64,000 bases of DNA from Martinezella miluonensis (GTDB taxonomy: Bacteria > Pseudomonadota > Alphaproteobacteria > Rhizobiales > Rhizobiaceae), in NCBI RefSeq assembly GCF_900094545.1, contig NZ_FMAH01000006.1, forward strand, positions 62,001-126,000. Reading direction: 5' to 3'. Below, piece after piece: positions 35,728 to 46,015 of the stretch. The position numbers and the translations under genes were made by a program. Each line of letters starts with the position of its first letter. Positions within the stretch are counted from its first letter, which is position 1. The notes below the pieces were generated by a model. That model was not told the origin of the DNA and ran no database searches. It worked only from the letters and a program-made list of their open reading frames with translations.

Positions 35728-36414
35728 ATGAAAACCATGCTCAAAGTTCTGAACGCCATCATCATCGCGACAGCCGTCGCCACGCCGGCCCTATCGGCCG
35801 ATCTCAAGGTGACGTTCGCAAAGAGCGACGGCCGGATGCTGCTGCCGGAAAACGCCTCCTGCATTTCGACAGGGTCCGACAAGTCTGCGCCCGGACCCAA
35901 CAAGAGCTTGGCCGTGTCATGGTCGAAAGGGCCGAAGGGAACGCGCTCCTATGCGCTGACGATGGTCGACCCCGACGTTCCCACGGATTTCTCGCTGTTC
36001 AATAAGGCCGACAAGACCATTCCGAAAGACTTCAAGCGGATGGAATTCGTCCATTGGGTGCTGGCCGATATTCCTGCGGCGCGCACCAGCCTTGCCGAAG
36101 GCACGGATGGAAACAGTTCGTCATCCGGCGGCCTGCCGCTTGAGCGCACGGCCTATGGACGACGCGGCCAGAACGGCGCCGGCAGCGGCAACTTGAAGGA
36201 CGGACCGCATGGCGGTTATATGGGCGCCTGCCCGCCCTGGAATGACGAGCGCGTCCATAGCTACCACGTCACCGTCTATGCGCTCGACGTCGACCAGCTG
36301 AAGCTTCCCGACCTCTTCACCCGCGCCGACCTGCTCGCCGCCGCGAAGGGTCACATCCTGGCATCGGGCAGCGAGGAACTGTTCTACACATTGAATACCA
36401 AGGCCGAGAAATGA
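35728..36414 (+). CDS. Periplasmic PEBP (YbhB/YbcL) family protein
   Basis: The 228-residue protein has a signal peptide (1-23, ending Ala-Leu-Ser-Ala) and the phosphatidylethanolamine-binding fold: Ser-Tyr-Ala-Leu-Thr-Met-Val-Asp-Pro-Asp-Val-Pro, Phe-Val-His-Trp-Val-Leu-Ala-Asp-Ile, Tyr-x-Gly-Ala-Cys-Pro-Pro near Asp-Gly-Pro-His, and Tyr-His-Val-Thr-Val-Tyr-Ala-Leu. Its ligand is unknown. The last codons overlap the start of the exporter gene (ATGA), so the two form an operon. Confidence 0.87.
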   Translation: MKTMLKVLNAIIIATAVATPALSADLKVTFAKSDGRMLLPENASCISTGSDKSAPGPNKSLAVSWSKGPKGTRSYALTMVDPDVPTDFSLFNKADKTIPKDFKRMEFVHWVLADIPAARTSLAEGTDGNSSSSGGLPLERTAYGRRGQNGAGSGNLKDGPHGGYMGACPPWNDERVHSYHVTVYALDVDQLKLPDLFTRADLLAAAKGHILASGSEELFYTLNTKAEK

Positions 36415-37640
36415 CCGAGACACGATGGGATGCGGCCGCACCGGCCGAGCCGGAAACCGCTCATTGGATGCGGAACCTGATCATCTGCCTCGTCGGATCG
36501 TTCACGACGATCGTGGCGATGACGCTGCTGCTTCCCTTCCTGCCCCTCTATGTCGAGGAGCTCGGCGTCAGCGACAAAGCCGCGATCGTGCAATGGTCAG
36601 GCATTGCCTATGGCGCCACCTTCTTTGCCGCCGCCTTCGTCGCGCCGCTCTGGGGGCGGCTCGGCGATATCTACGGCCGCAAGCTGATGCTGGTGCGCGC
36701 CAGCCTCGGCATGACGCTCGCTATTTCGCTGATGGGTATGGCCGGCAATATCTGGCAGCTGGTGGCGCTGCGCCTCTTCACCGGCCTTGCTGGCGGCTAT
36801 GCCTCTGGATCGATGGTGCTGGTGGCGGCGCAGACGCCCAAGCATCGCTCGGCCTGGGCGCTGGGCACGTTGTCCGCAGGCATCATGGCAGGAAATCTCG
36901 TGGGACCGTTGATCGGCGGCGCGCTGCCGCCGCTGATCGGCATCCGCGGCACCTTCCTGCTGGCCGGCGGCGTGATCTTCTTCACCTTCCTTGCGACGAC
37001 CTTCCTCATCAAGGAGGAGAAATCGACGGCAAGGAAAAAGGCCGCGAAGGCGAGCGGCAGCTGGGCCTCCATTCCGAACAAGCGTCCGGTCATCGCCATG
37101 CTGTCGCTCGGCCTGTTGCTGATGCTGGCCAACATGTCAATCGAGCCGATCATAACGGTTTATGTCGCACAGTTCGTCAGCGACGCACAGGTGACGATGG
37201 TCTCTGGCGTCGTCATGGCCGCTGCGGCGCTCGGCAGCATCCTGTCGGCCTCCTGGCTCGGCAAGCTGGCCGACCGCATAGGCCACTGGAGCGTGATCAT
37301 GGCAGCTCTTGGCGTCGCGGCGCTGCTGTTGATACCGCAGGCCTTCGTGACCTCGGCCTGGCAGTTGATTGCCCTGCGCTTCCTGATGGGTGTGGCGCTC
37401 GGCGGGCTTCTGCCCTGCATCACCGCCGTCATCCGGCACAACGTTCCCGATGCGGCCACCGGCAGCATCCTCGGCCTTTCCATCTCTTCACAATATGTCG
37501 GTCAGGTGGCAGGTCCCGTCATCGGCGGCTTCGTCGGCGGCCATATCGGCATGCGCGCTGTGTTCCTCGGCACCTGCGTGCTGCTGGCGATCGGCGCCGT
37601 CTACTGCTGGTGGGTCAGCCTCAGGACAGAGGCGAAGTAG
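36411..37640 (+). CDS. MdtG-like MFS exporter
   Basis: The 409-residue protein has 12 predicted spans. It follows E. coli MdtG closely in the first half: Pro-Phe-Leu-Pro-Leu-Tyr-Val-Glu-Glu-Leu-Gly-Val, then Trp-Gly-Arg-Leu-Gly-Asp-x-Tyr-Gly-Arg-Lys-Leu-Met-Leu (MFS motif A) and Ser-Ala-Trp-Ala-Leu-Gly-Thr-Leu-Ser. The group exports drugs by proton antiport. It is translationally coupled to the PEBP gene, an unusual partner for a drug exporter. Confidence 0.9.
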   Translation: MTETRWDAAAPAEPETAHWMRNLIICLVGSFTTIVAMTLLLPFLPLYVEELGVSDKAAIVQWSGIAYGATFFAAAFVAPLWGRLGDIYGRKLMLVRASLGMTLAISLMGMAGNIWQLVALRLFTGLAGGYASGSMVLVAAQTPKHRSAWALGTLSAGIMAGNLVGPLIGGALPPLIGIRGTFLLAGGVIFFTFLATTFLIKEEKSTARKKAAKASGSWASIPNKRPVIAMLSLGLLLMLANMSIEPIITVYVAQFVSDAQVTMVSGVVMAAAALGSILSASWLGKLADRIGHWSVIMAALGVAALLLIPQAFVTSAWQLIALRFLMGVALGGLLPCITAVIRHNVPDAATGSILGLSISSQYVGQVAGPVIGGFVGGHIGMRAVFLGTCVLLAIGAVYCWWVSLRTEAK

Positions 37641-37645
37641 TCTCG

Positions 37646-37897
37646 TCAGCGAAAATCGCTAGCCGTCAGGATATAGAGGCGCCGCCGGGCATAGCCGTAG
37701 GCTTTCACCGCCACCTTCTGGATCGAGTCACGTCCGGCATCGAAGGCTGCAAGATAGCCTGCCTCGGTATTCGAGCCCGGGAAGACATCCGCATCGACGA
37801 GAAACGAAACCTCGAACATGCCGTCATGGCCGGTGAATCGGATACGCTTTGCCGAGGCATCGTAACTGCGGCTGCGGTTGGGAAAGCTCAGGCCCAT
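37646..37897 (-). CDS. DUF1488 family protein
   Basis: The 83-residue soluble protein has the DUF1488 layout: Phe-Pro-Asn-Arg-Ser-Arg-Ser-Tyr-Asp, Arg-Ile-Arg-Phe-Thr-Gly-His-Asp-Gly, and a C-terminal helix ending in a Tyr/Arg-rich segment. Function is unknown. It is convergent with the exporter gene (5-base gap). Confidence 0.75.
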   Translation of the reverse strand: MGLSFPNRSRSYDASAKRIRFTGHDGMFEVSFLVDADVFPGSNTEAGYLAAFDAGRDSIQKVAVKAYGYARRRLYILTASDFR

Positions 37898-37923
37898 CGT
37901 CGACTACCTCGTAACAACATGGA

Positions 37924-37952
37924 CCGGCGGCCTCATGAAGGCCGGCGGTTTT
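37924..37952 (+). terminator. Hairpin between DUF1488 and small membrane protein genes
   Basis: CCGGCGGCCT (37924-37933) pairs with AGGCCGGCGG (37939-37948), one mismatch, 5-base loop, followed by TTTT on the plus strand. Its orientation relative to the minus-strand genes makes a terminator role uncertain. Confidence 0.35.
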
Positions 37953-37966
37953 AACGGCTTCCAATG

Positions 37967-38089
37967 TCACCAAGTCAATCCGAACAGCGCCGAGTAGATG
38001 ACAAATCCAATCGCGGCGGCGACACAGAGCTGCAAGAACAGCTTGTAATAGTCGAAAAGATAGACAGAAGCAGGAAGAGAGATTTTCAT
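37967..38089 (-). CDS. Small single-span membrane protein (40 aa)
   Basis: An ATG at 38089 preceded by a perfect AGGAGG at 6-base spacing opens a 40-codon frame ending in TGA. The peptide starts Met-Lys-Ile-Ser-Leu-Pro, has an aromatic amphipathic part (Asp-Tyr-Tyr-Lys-Leu-Phe) at 13-18 and a membrane span at about 19-38, ending Gly-Leu-Thr-Trp. This looks like a real small inner-membrane protein, possibly a complex subunit or regulator. It lies 69 bases upstream of the DUF1488 start on the same strand. I recognise no family. Confidence 0.65.
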   Translation of the reverse strand: MKISLPASVYLFDYYKLFLQLCVAAAIGFVIYSALFGLTW

Positions 38090-38231
38090 GGCGGCCTCCT
38101 TAATGGTTGTGCCGACCAAATTCATAGTAGCATAAAAGCTGTCTTCGCGCCGTTTAATTTGGATTGGCCGCGCGGTTAGATATTATTGCCTGGGATCTTC
38201 ACTTCTATCTCGATAGCCTTGGAGAACAACA

Positions 38232-38756
38232 GTGCTTCCGACCTTTGAAACCGGCCGCCTGATCCTGCGCCCGCGCACCATGGCCGACATCGAAGATTGC
38301 TTTGCCATGGATCGTGATCCGGAGGTGACGAAATTCATTCCGGGGCCGTGGAACGATCCGAAGGCGCACCGGCTATTCCTGACGAGGCGCATCCAGGCCG
38401 ACTTTGGTAATGGCCTCGGCTATTGGTCTGTTTTCGCCAAGGAAAATCCGAAGCAATTTCTCGGCTGGATACTGTTGATCCCTGATGATGCGGTCGGGCC
38501 AGAAATCGAGATCGGCTGGCGCCTGAACAGATTCAGCTGGGGCAAAGGTTACACAACGGAAGCGGCAAGACCGGTTCTTGCTCATGCTTTTGCCACGCTC
38601 GGCCTCGACTGCGTTATCGCCGACATAGCACCCGGCAACATCGCCTCCATACGCGTTGCCGAAAAGCTCGGTCTGTCGCCGACGCGCGAGACAAATTATC
38701 TCGGCCAGCCCTTTGCGTCCTATCAAATAACCAGGGGCGCTTTCGAAGCAGAATAG
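38232..38756 (+). CDS. RimJ-type GNAT acetyltransferase
   Basis: The 174-residue protein begins Phe-Glu-Thr-Gly-Arg-Leu-Ile-Leu-Arg-Pro and has Ile-Gly-Trp-Arg-Leu...Gly-Lys-Gly-Tyr-Thr-Thr-Glu-Ala-Ala and Asn-Ile-Ala-Ser-Ile-Arg-Val-Ala-Glu-Lys-Leu-Gly, the pattern of the RimJ/RimL N-acetyltransferase group. Substrate is unknown. It starts with GTG at 38232 after GGAGA. Confidence 0.85.
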   Translation: MLPTFETGRLILRPRTMADIEDCFAMDRDPEVTKFIPGPWNDPKAHRLFLTRRIQADFGNGLGYWSVFAKENPKQFLGWILLIPDDAVGPEIEIGWRLNRFSWGKGYTTEAARPVLAHAFATLGLDCVIADIAPGNIASIRVAEKLGLSPTRETNYLGQPFASYQITRGAFEAE

Positions 38757-38773
38757 GTGTGGGCTATACCCGA

Positions 38774-39661
38774 CTACTCTTCGCTTGCGCTGCGGCCATG
38801 GGCCCAATTCATATAAAGTTCCAAAGCCTTGCGGGCGACCGGTCCCTCCTGGAATTCGCGATCATCCAGGCGCTTGACGCCGACGACCTTGGAATAGTTG
38901 CCGGTCGTGAAAACCTCGTCGGCCGCCTTGAACTGCTCCACAGACAGGGTTTCCTCGCGAACGTCGAACCCTTCCTGGCGCAGCAGGCCGATGACGCGGG
39001 CGCGGGTGATGCCGGCAAGGAAGGTGCGGTTGGCGATCGGCGTGTAGACGATGCCGTCCTTGACCATGAAGACGTTGGATGCGGCGGTTTCGGCGACGTT
39101 GCCGTTCATGTCGCACACCAGTGCATTATCGAAACCGCGCTTCCTGGCCTCCAGGATCATGCGGCCGCTGTTCGGATAGAGCGAACCGGCCTTGGCGTCG
39201 GTCATCGCCGTTTCCGGCGACGGGCGGCGGAAGGGCGAGACGGTGAGCGTGATGCCGCCATTGCCGCCGAGCGGCGCTTCAAACAAGCAAAGCGCGAAAC
39301 GCGTCGATTCCGGATCGACGGCGACGACGCTGCCGGGCGAGCCATGCTCGCCCCAATACATGGGCTTGATGTAGATCGGCGTCTTGCCGTCGAATTTCCT
39401 GATGCCTTCCCAGGCGAGCGCTTCGATTTCCTCAGCCGTCTTGACCGGCTTCAAGCCCATGGCAACGGCGGAGCGGTTGACGCGCTGGCAGTGCAGATCG
39501 AGATCGGGCGCAATACCATCGAACCAGCGCGCGCCGTCGAACACCGTCGAGGCGAGCCACATGGCGTGAGACGTCGGCCCGATCAGCGGCGGATTGCCTT
39601 GGAGCCATTCTCCTTCGACATAGGTCCAGGTGGTAGAGCGGGGCGACGTATCGACTGCCAT
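38774..39661 (-). CDS. ilvE: Branched-chain aminotransferase-type enzyme (class IV)
   Basis: This PLP enzyme of fold type IV has 295 residues. The Schiff-base lysine is Lys157 in Asp-Ala-Lys-Ala-Gly-Ser-Leu-Tyr-Pro-Asn-Ser; the cofactor-binding segments Glu-Thr-Ala-Ala-Ser-Asn-Val-Phe-Met and Thr-Thr-Gly-Asn-Tyr are present. It probably transaminates branched-chain amino acids (last step of Ile/Leu/Val synthesis or first of breakdown). AGAGGAAG precedes the ATG at 39661. Rhizobia have several paralogues, so the symbol is tentative. Confidence 0.85.
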   Translation of the reverse strand: MAVDTSPRSTTWTYVEGEWLQGNPPLIGPTSHAMWLASTVFDGARWFDGIAPDLDLHCQRVNRSAVAMGLKPVKTAEEIEALAWEGIRKFDGKTPIYIKPMYWGEHGSPGSVVAVDPESTRFALCLFEAPLGGNGGITLTVSPFRRPSPETAMTDAKAGSLYPNSGRMILEARKRGFDNALVCDMNGNVAETAASNVFMVKDGIVYTPIANRTFLAGITRARVIGLLRQEGFDVREETLSVEQFKAADEVFTTGNYSKVVGVKRLDDREFQEGPVARKALELYMNWAHGRSASEE

Positions 39662-39869
39662 GGTAGCTTCCTCTCTTAATTGGCGAAGAGCAAATAACCG
39701 CACAATCTCAAGGTCAAGCAGAAACTGCGCGGCAAAATCCATTTGCAACAAAGCGCCCGATATCGCATTCATAGCGCAATTTTCATGCGCCGAAACAACA
39801 ACTTGACGAATGGGTTCATCAGGAAAAATGATGAGCCGAACAGACGGCAGGCAAACAGGGAGAACTCCG

Positions 39870-40910
<1,041 letters not shown>

Positions 40911-41245
40911 ACCATGCCGTTGAAGGGCATGAAACCTCAAGATTGACCCGCTTCGCCCGGTTCAACCGGGCGATGAAGATGTGGTTTCGAAAAACTGTCA
41001 CGCAATCCGGATAGACTCATTCATCCGATGCCCTTGCGCAAATGTCATTTCGTGCCCAGATTGCCGCCCATGCCCGAAAGCGAGCCTCATAGTTCCTGCT
41101 CCAGGAAAGCCGGCCCGACAAATAGCGATCCGGATAGCGACGGCTGTACCAGCCGCGCGGTGGCATTGGCGCGCGGCATCTTACTCGACAAACAGAAGGA
41201 AAGAATTGGCAGGCCCATCGCGGCCGGCGCCAAGCTTGCACATTG
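40911..41245. other. Intergenic region with palindrome
   Basis: No gene is supported in these 335 bases. CGCCCGGTT (40954-40962) and AACCGGGCG (40964-40972) form a perfect inverted repeat that could terminate the dehydrogenase transcript, though no T-tract follows. Downstream sequence presumably carries the promoter of the TerC-fusion gene. Confidence 0.5.
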
Positions 41246-42805
41246 ATGATCTTCGACTGGCTATCCGACCCTTCCGCCTGGATCGGTCTTGCTACCCTGA
41301 TCGTTCTCGAGATTGTTCTCGGTATCGACAATCTCGTCTTCATTGCGATTCTGGCCGACAAGCTGCCGCCGCACCAGCGCGACGCCGCGCGCATGATCGG
41401 CCTGGCGCTGGCCCTCATCATCCGTCTGGCGCTGCTAGCCTCCATCGCCTGGGTGGTGACGCTGACGGCGCCGCTGGTCAGCGTCTGGGGCTATGGCCTG
41501 TCCGGCCGCGACATCATCCTGATCCTCGGTGGCATGTTCCTGCTGTTCAAGGGTACGATGGAGTTGCACGAGCGGCTGGAAGGACACGAAGCACAGGGCG
41601 AAAAGAAGCTCGTCCATGCCGTCTTCTGGCAGGTGATCGTACAGATCGTCGTGCTGGATGCGATCTTCTCGCTGGACAGCGTCATCACCGCCGTCGGCAT
41701 GGTGCCACAGCTTTCTATCATGATGGTTGCCGTCATCATTGCGGTCGGGGTCATGCTATTTCTGTCGAAGCCGCTGATGGCCTTCGTCTCGAAGCATCCG
41801 ACCGTCGTCATCCTCTGCCTCGGCTTCCTGATGATGATCGGCTTCTCGCTTGTTGTCGAAGGCTTCGGCTTCCATGTGCCGAAGGGCTATCTCTATGCCG
41901 CGATAGGCTTCTCGATCATTATCGAGACGCTGAACCAGCTCGCCCGCCGCAATAAGGAGCGGCTGATTACGCCAAGCAATATCCGCAATCGCACGGCCGA
42001 TGCAGTCCTCGGCCTTCTCGGCGCCACGCGGCCGCAAGGCGCACTTGGCGAACCGACCGAGAAGACGGCCGAAAAAACCGTCAGCGAAGAGGTATTCTCA
42101 ACCGAGGAGAAGGACATGATTCATGGCGTGCTCACGCTTGCCGACCGCTCGGCGCGCTCGATCATGACGCCACGGACCGATATCGCCTGGCTGGACCTCG
42201 ACAAGCCGCGCGAGGAGCAGCAACGCCGTGTCATCGAGATCGGCCATTCGCGCTTTCCGGTGGTCCGCGGCAGCCTTGACGATTTCGTTGGCATCGCCAG
42301 CGCCCGCGACGTGATGCGCGACCTGATGGAAAAGGGCGAGATCGATCTGGAGCGCTCCATCCGCCAGCCGCTCGCCGTGCATGAGAGCATCAACGTGCTC
42401 AAACTGATGGAGCGGCTGCGCCATCAGAATCAGGCCATGGCGCTGGTGCTCGACGAATACGGCGAGATCGAAGGACTGGTGACGACAACGGACCTTTTCG
42501 AGGCCATTGCCGGCGAGTTCCCCGACGAGGAGGACGAGCGCCTGACGATCGACAAGGGCGAGGACGGATCGCTGACCGTCGACGGCTGGATCGACATCCG
42601 CCATCTCTCCAAGCTTGTTGGCACCGACCTCGTCGACGAAACAGATCGCTATTCGACGCTTGCCGGTTTCATCCTGTGGGGTCTCGGCCATCTGCCGCAT
42701 GAAGGTGAGAGCTTCAATTCTGGCCGACTCGCTTTCGAAGTGGTCAAACTCAATGGCCGAAATATCGACAAGGTCCGCATTCAACCGTTGGAATATGCAA
42801 TCTAG
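41246..42805 (+). CDS. TerC-CBS-CorC fusion membrane protein (YoaE-like)
   Basis: The 519-residue protein joins a TerC membrane domain (about 1-225, with Glu-Ile-Val-Leu-Gly-Ile-Asp-Asn and Leu-Asp-Ala-Ile-Phe-Ser-Leu-Asp-Ser motifs), a CBS pair (about 300-425, with Ile-Met-Thr-Pro-Arg-Thr-Asp) and a CorC_HlyC domain (about 435-518). E. coli YoaE and YegH have this same order and length. TerC proteins are linked to metal ion export, Mn2+ in several cases; the CBS/CorC part probably senses nucleotides or ions. The ATG at 41246 lacks a clear ribosome binding site. Confidence 0.9.
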   Translation: MIFDWLSDPSAWIGLATLIVLEIVLGIDNLVFIAILADKLPPHQRDAARMIGLALALIIRLALLASIAWVVTLTAPLVSVWGYGLSGRDIILILGGMFLLFKGTMELHERLEGHEAQGEKKLVHAVFWQVIVQIVVLDAIFSLDSVITAVGMVPQLSIMMVAVIIAVGVMLFLSKPLMAFVSKHPTVVILCLGFLMMIGFSLVVEGFGFHVPKGYLYAAIGFSIIIETLNQLARRNKERLITPSNIRNRTADAVLGLLGATRPQGALGEPTEKTAEKTVSEEVFSTEEKDMIHGVLTLADRSARSIMTPRTDIAWLDLDKPREEQQRRVIEIGHSRFPVVRGSLDDFVGIASARDVMRDLMEKGEIDLERSIRQPLAVHESINVLKLMERLRHQNQAMALVLDEYGEIEGLVTTTDLFEAIAGEFPDEEDERLTIDKGEDGSLTVDGWIDIRHLSKLVGTDLVDETDRYSTLAGFILWGLGHLPHEGESFNSGRLAFEVVKLNGRNIDKVRIQPLEYAI

Positions 42806-42820
42806 AAAGAGGATAAGCTC

Positions 42821-43591
42821 ATGGCATGGTCTGCCGGCCAATATGTGAAATTCGAGGATGAACGCACGCGCCCGGCGCGCGACCTGCTGGCGCAAGTGCC
42901 GCTGGAGCGCATCGAGCGGGCGATCGACCTCGGTTGCGGCCCCGGCAATTCGACGGAACTGATCGTCGAGCGATACGGCGCCGCGGGCGTCTCCGGCCTC
43001 GATAGCGACGACAACATGCTGGACGCCGCACGCAAGCGCATGCCCGGCACGGCCTTCGCCAACGCCGATCTCGCGACCTGGCGCCCCGAGGAGCCCGTCG
43101 ACCTGCTGTTTGCCAATGCCGTCTTTCAGTGGCTGCCGAACCATCTGGATGTTCTCGACCATCTGATGGATGGCCTGAAGCCTGGCGGCGTGCTTGCCGT
43201 GCAGATGCCCGACAATCTGACCGAGCCGAGCCATCTGATGATGGAAGAAACCGGCAAGAATGGCCCCTGGAGCGAGGCCTTTGCCAAGAAGAGCGTGCGC
43301 CGCAATCCGCTCCCCGCCCCTTCGGTCTATTACAACAGGCTGATCGGCAAATCGGCTCGCGTCGATATCTGGCACACCAACTACAATCATGCGCTGGAAA
43401 ATGCGGCTGCTATCGTCGAATGGGTGAAGGGTACGGGCCTGCGTCCCTATCTCGACCATGCCGGCGCCGAACATCGCGAGGCCTTCGCGGCCGAATATCT
43501 GAAACATATCGAGAAAGCCTATCCGCCGCTCGTGGACGGCAGGGTGCTGTTGCGCTTCCCGCGGCTCTTCCTGGTCGCAGTGAAGAAATAG
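42821..43591 (+). CDS. tam: Trans-aconitate 2-methyltransferase
   Basis: Tam methylates trans-aconitate, a toxic by-product of the citric-acid cycle, with S-adenosylmethionine. The 256-residue protein begins [16 protein letters not shown], diagnostic for Tam, and carries the SAM motif [10 protein letters not shown] (36-45) and Asn-Ala-Val-Phe-Gln-Trp-Leu-Pro. It lies 15 bases after the TerC-fusion gene, so the two may share a transcript. Confidence 0.93.
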   Translation: MAWSAGQYVKFEDERTRPARDLLAQVPLERIERAIDLGCGPGNSTELIVERYGAAGVSGLDSDDNMLDAARKRMPGTAFANADLATWRPEEPVDLLFANAVFQWLPNHLDVLDHLMDGLKPGGVLAVQMPDNLTEPSHLMMEETGKNGPWSEAFAKKSVRRNPLPAPSVYYNRLIGKSARVDIWHTNYNHALENAAAIVEWVKGTGLRPYLDHAGAEHREAFAAEYLKHIEKAYPPLVDGRVLLRFPRLFLVAVKK

Positions 43592-43764
43592 GCGCGTTAT
43601 CCCTCCTTAAAAAGTCTGACGATGGCGGTGCGTCGATCCCATCGACAACCGGCGTCGGCCCGCGCTAGAACACAAGCAGCCAAAGCTGAAACAGCAATAG
43701 CTCCGAGGAGATAGTCGATGTCGTCCAGAAGCCCCCTCTATGGCCGCCACAAGGAGAAGTGCTC

Positions 43765-45285
43765 ATGACCACCCCCGACGTCGCACCCGCCCCACCGCTG
43801 ACTTTCGTGATCTTTGGTGCCACGGGCGATCTCACCCGCCGTCTTCTTATTCCAACTCTGATCAACATGACTCGCAGTGGGCTTGTGGGGGAGGATCTGC
43901 ATATCCTTGGCGTCGGCATCGAGACTGGCGGTGTCGATATGCTGCTGGAGCGTCTGGACGCATTTTTGAAAACGTCCGGCGACATCGACGATCTGGAGCG
44001 GCGAGACGCATGGCAAAGCCTGCGGAAGCGCGTCAGCTACATCTCGGGCGACTTCACCCAGAACGCCGTCTATAGGGAAATCGCGAATTACCTTTCGCAT
44101 GCACAAAGCGCCAACGCGGCCTTCTATTTCGCCGTGCCGCCAAGTTTCTTCGGAGATATCGCCGAAAAGCTGTCAGAGAATGGCCTGACAGATGAAACGA
44201 CGGGCGCCTTCCGCCGCATCGCGATTGAAAAGCCCTTCGGCCGCGATCTTGCCTCGGCGCAGGCGTTGAACGCGCGACTGCTGAATCATGCCGATGAAAG
44301 CCAGATTTATCGCATCGATCACTTCCTCGGCAAGGAAACCGTCCAGAACATCATGACGACGCGCTTTGCGAACATGATGATCGAGGCGCTCTGGAACAAC
44401 AACTATATCGACCATGTCCAGATCACCGCGGCCGAACTAGTGGATGTTGGCCTTCGCGGCAAATTCTACGATGCGACCGGCGCCTTGCGCGACATGGTGC
44501 CTAATCATCTCTTCCAGCTCCTCGCGATGGTGGCCATGGAGCCGCCGAACAGCTTCGACGCGGAATCGATCCGCAACGAAAAAGCCAAGGTCCTAAAGGC
44601 ACTGCGGCATTATTCGCAGGAAGAAGCTGCCAAGAACGGGGTACGCGGCGCCTATACGGCGGGCCCGCTAAATGGCAGAGATCTGCATGCTTACACTCAG
44701 ACTGCCGACGTCGCGCCCGACAGCGATACGGAAACCTTCGTGGCGCTGAAGCTCTTCGTCGATACGTGGCGCTGGGCCGGCGTGCCCTTCTACCTGCGCA
44801 CCGGCAAGGCGATGAAGGCGCGCGATACGGAAGTGGTCATCACCTTCCGGCAGGTGCCTTTCGCGCAGTTCCCCCGCCAGGGCTCGAGCCCGGAACTGCC
44901 GCCGAACAGGCTCATCATCCAGGTGCAGCCCGACGAGGGTCTGGACATGGAGATTTCGATCAAGTCACCGGGGTTGGTGCTGAAAACCGCGCCGGTTTCG
45001 CTCGACTTCCGCTATGCCGACAATTTCGACATCGGCAAGCAGACCGGCTACGAGAGCCTGTTCTACGAACTCTTCGTCGGCGACCAGACCCTCTTCCAGC
45101 GCGCCGACGGCATCGAAGCCGGCTGGGCGGCCGTGCAACCCTTCCTCGATCTTTGGGCCGAAGGCGGCAAGCCCGACCCTTATGCACCCGGCAGCACCGG
45201 CCCGGCCTGTGCCGACGAACTCATCGGACGCGACGGCCGCAAATGGCACCAGATCGATGGGACGTCAAGCGGCAGGAGGGTTTGA
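43765..45285 (+). CDS. zwf: Glucose-6-phosphate dehydrogenase
   Basis: The enzyme makes 6-phosphogluconolactone from glucose-6-phosphate, feeding the Entner-Doudoroff and pentose phosphate routes. The 506-residue protein has the NADP fold Gly-Ala-Thr-Gly-Asp-Leu-Thr (19-25), Glu-Lys-Pro-Phe-Gly-Arg-Asp and the catalytic Arg-Ile-Asp-His-Phe-Leu-Gly-Lys-Glu. AGGAG lies 8 bases before ATG 43765. In rhizobia the main zwf sits with pgl and edd; those are absent here, so this may be an extra copy. A strong hairpin follows. Confidence 0.93.
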   Translation: MTTPDVAPAPPLTFVIFGATGDLTRRLLIPTLINMTRSGLVGEDLHILGVGIETGGVDMLLERLDAFLKTSGDIDDLERRDAWQSLRKRVSYISGDFTQNAVYREIANYLSHAQSANAAFYFAVPPSFFGDIAEKLSENGLTDETTGAFRRIAIEKPFGRDLASAQALNARLLNHADESQIYRIDHFLGKETVQNIMTTRFANMMIEALWNNNYIDHVQITAAELVDVGLRGKFYDATGALRDMVPNHLFQLLAMVAMEPPNSFDAESIRNEKAKVLKALRHYSQEEAAKNGVRGAYTAGPLNGRDLHAYTQTADVAPDSDTETFVALKLFVDTWRWAGVPFYLRTGKAMKARDTEVVITFRQVPFAQFPRQGSSPELPPNRLIIQVQPDEGLDMEISIKSPGLVLKTAPVSLDFRYADNFDIGKQTGYESLFYELFVGDQTLFQRADGIEAGWAAVQPFLDLWAEGGKPDPYAPGSTGPACADELIGRDGRKWHQIDGTSSGRRV

Positions 45286-45295
45286 GGTTGAAACG

Positions 45296-45325
45296 GGCCG
45301 GTATCGGTGGATACCGATGCCGGCC
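45296..45325 (+). terminator. Terminator hairpin after zwf
   Basis: GGCCGGTATCGGT (45296-45308) and ACCGATGCCGGCC (45313-45325) form a 13-bp stem with one wobble pair and a 4-base loop. The following sequence is T/C-rich, with no clean T-tract. Confidence 0.6.
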
Positions 45326-45462
45326 GATCTACTTCTACTCGATCTTACTGCCAAAGGCCTGTTTTGGCCGTTGAGGCTACGGAATTTCCGCCGAGCTATT
45401 GGACCCGATCGGCTTCAAGCGCCTCAACCGCTGGCCTCATTGTCGACTTCAGGACAACAATT

Positions 45463-45789
45463 TTATTGTTTTGGCGTTTTCGACTTTCCACAATCGACGG
45501 CGGCAATAGTGGAATTATCCGAATTTTGTACAGACTCTCGAAGGACGGAACAGCCGCTGGCTTTCTCTATCGCCTTTACATTCCCCGCATAGATAGTCGG
45601 GTTGATAATCAGGAGAGATGATCCCGTCGGGCGAGTCAAGCCAGCCTGCCATGAGTTCTTTGCTGAAAGTGGCCGGGCCATATATTCGGTGCCGTCAATA
45701 GTTACGACCTTCGAATCTGGAAAATAGCCCGACACAGTAGAGCACCCTGCCAGCACAACAAACGCAAAGACTTTTAAGAACTGCTTCAT
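45463..45789 (-). CDS. Small lipoprotein
   Basis: The 108-residue protein has a lipoprotein signal: Lys-Gln near the N-terminus, a hydrophobic core, and the lipobox Val-Leu-Ala-Gly-Cys with the modified Cys at 16. The mature part has two further cysteines (Ser-Gly-Cys-Ser and Val-Asp-Cys-Gly) that may form a disulfide. No family is recognised. Local base composition is less GC-rich than the neighbours, which may indicate acquisition or weaker selection. Confidence 0.7.
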   Translation of the reverse strand: MKQFLKVFAFVVLAGCSTVSGYFPDSKVVTIDGTEYMARPLSAKNSWQAGLTRPTGSSLLIINPTIYAGNVKAIEKASGCSVLRESVQNSDNSTIAAVDCGKSKTPKQ

Positions 45790-45962
45790 ATTCGCCCCAA
45801 TCCCTCACGAAGACGCCTGCACGACTCGCGTCGAAGTTTCACACATTGGACGGAATATACGTTTTACGTGTTGCAGCAAGAGCATTCTCAGCTTGAGATT
45901 GAGCCGCAACGAGGACGCCGGGATGGCTTGAGGCTTTCTGCTCCTGCACTTGCGTCCTCAAC

Positions 45963-45995
45963 AAAAAGCCCCACGGCATCACCGCGGGGCTTTTT
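45963..45995 (-). terminator. Bidirectional terminator
   Basis: AAAAAGCCCC (45963-45972) and GGGGCTTTTT (45986-45995), with extra pairs inside the loop, form a textbook terminator. It ends the minus-strand DUF2267-like gene 20 bases away. Confidence 0.88.
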
Positions 45996-46015
45996 ACTAT
46001 CGGCGGTAATACGGA

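Noticed and set aside
36425..37954. Open 509-codon plus-strand frame
   Set aside because: Out-of-frame shadow of the MFS exporter gene.
43053..43068. GG-N10-GC match resembling a sigma-54 promoter
   Set aside because: It lies inside the tam coding sequence with no start downstream in a sensible position, so chance is the better explanation.
42098..43507. Open 469-codon minus-strand frame
   Set aside because: Antisense to the TerC-fusion and tam genes, both of which have unmistakable motifs.
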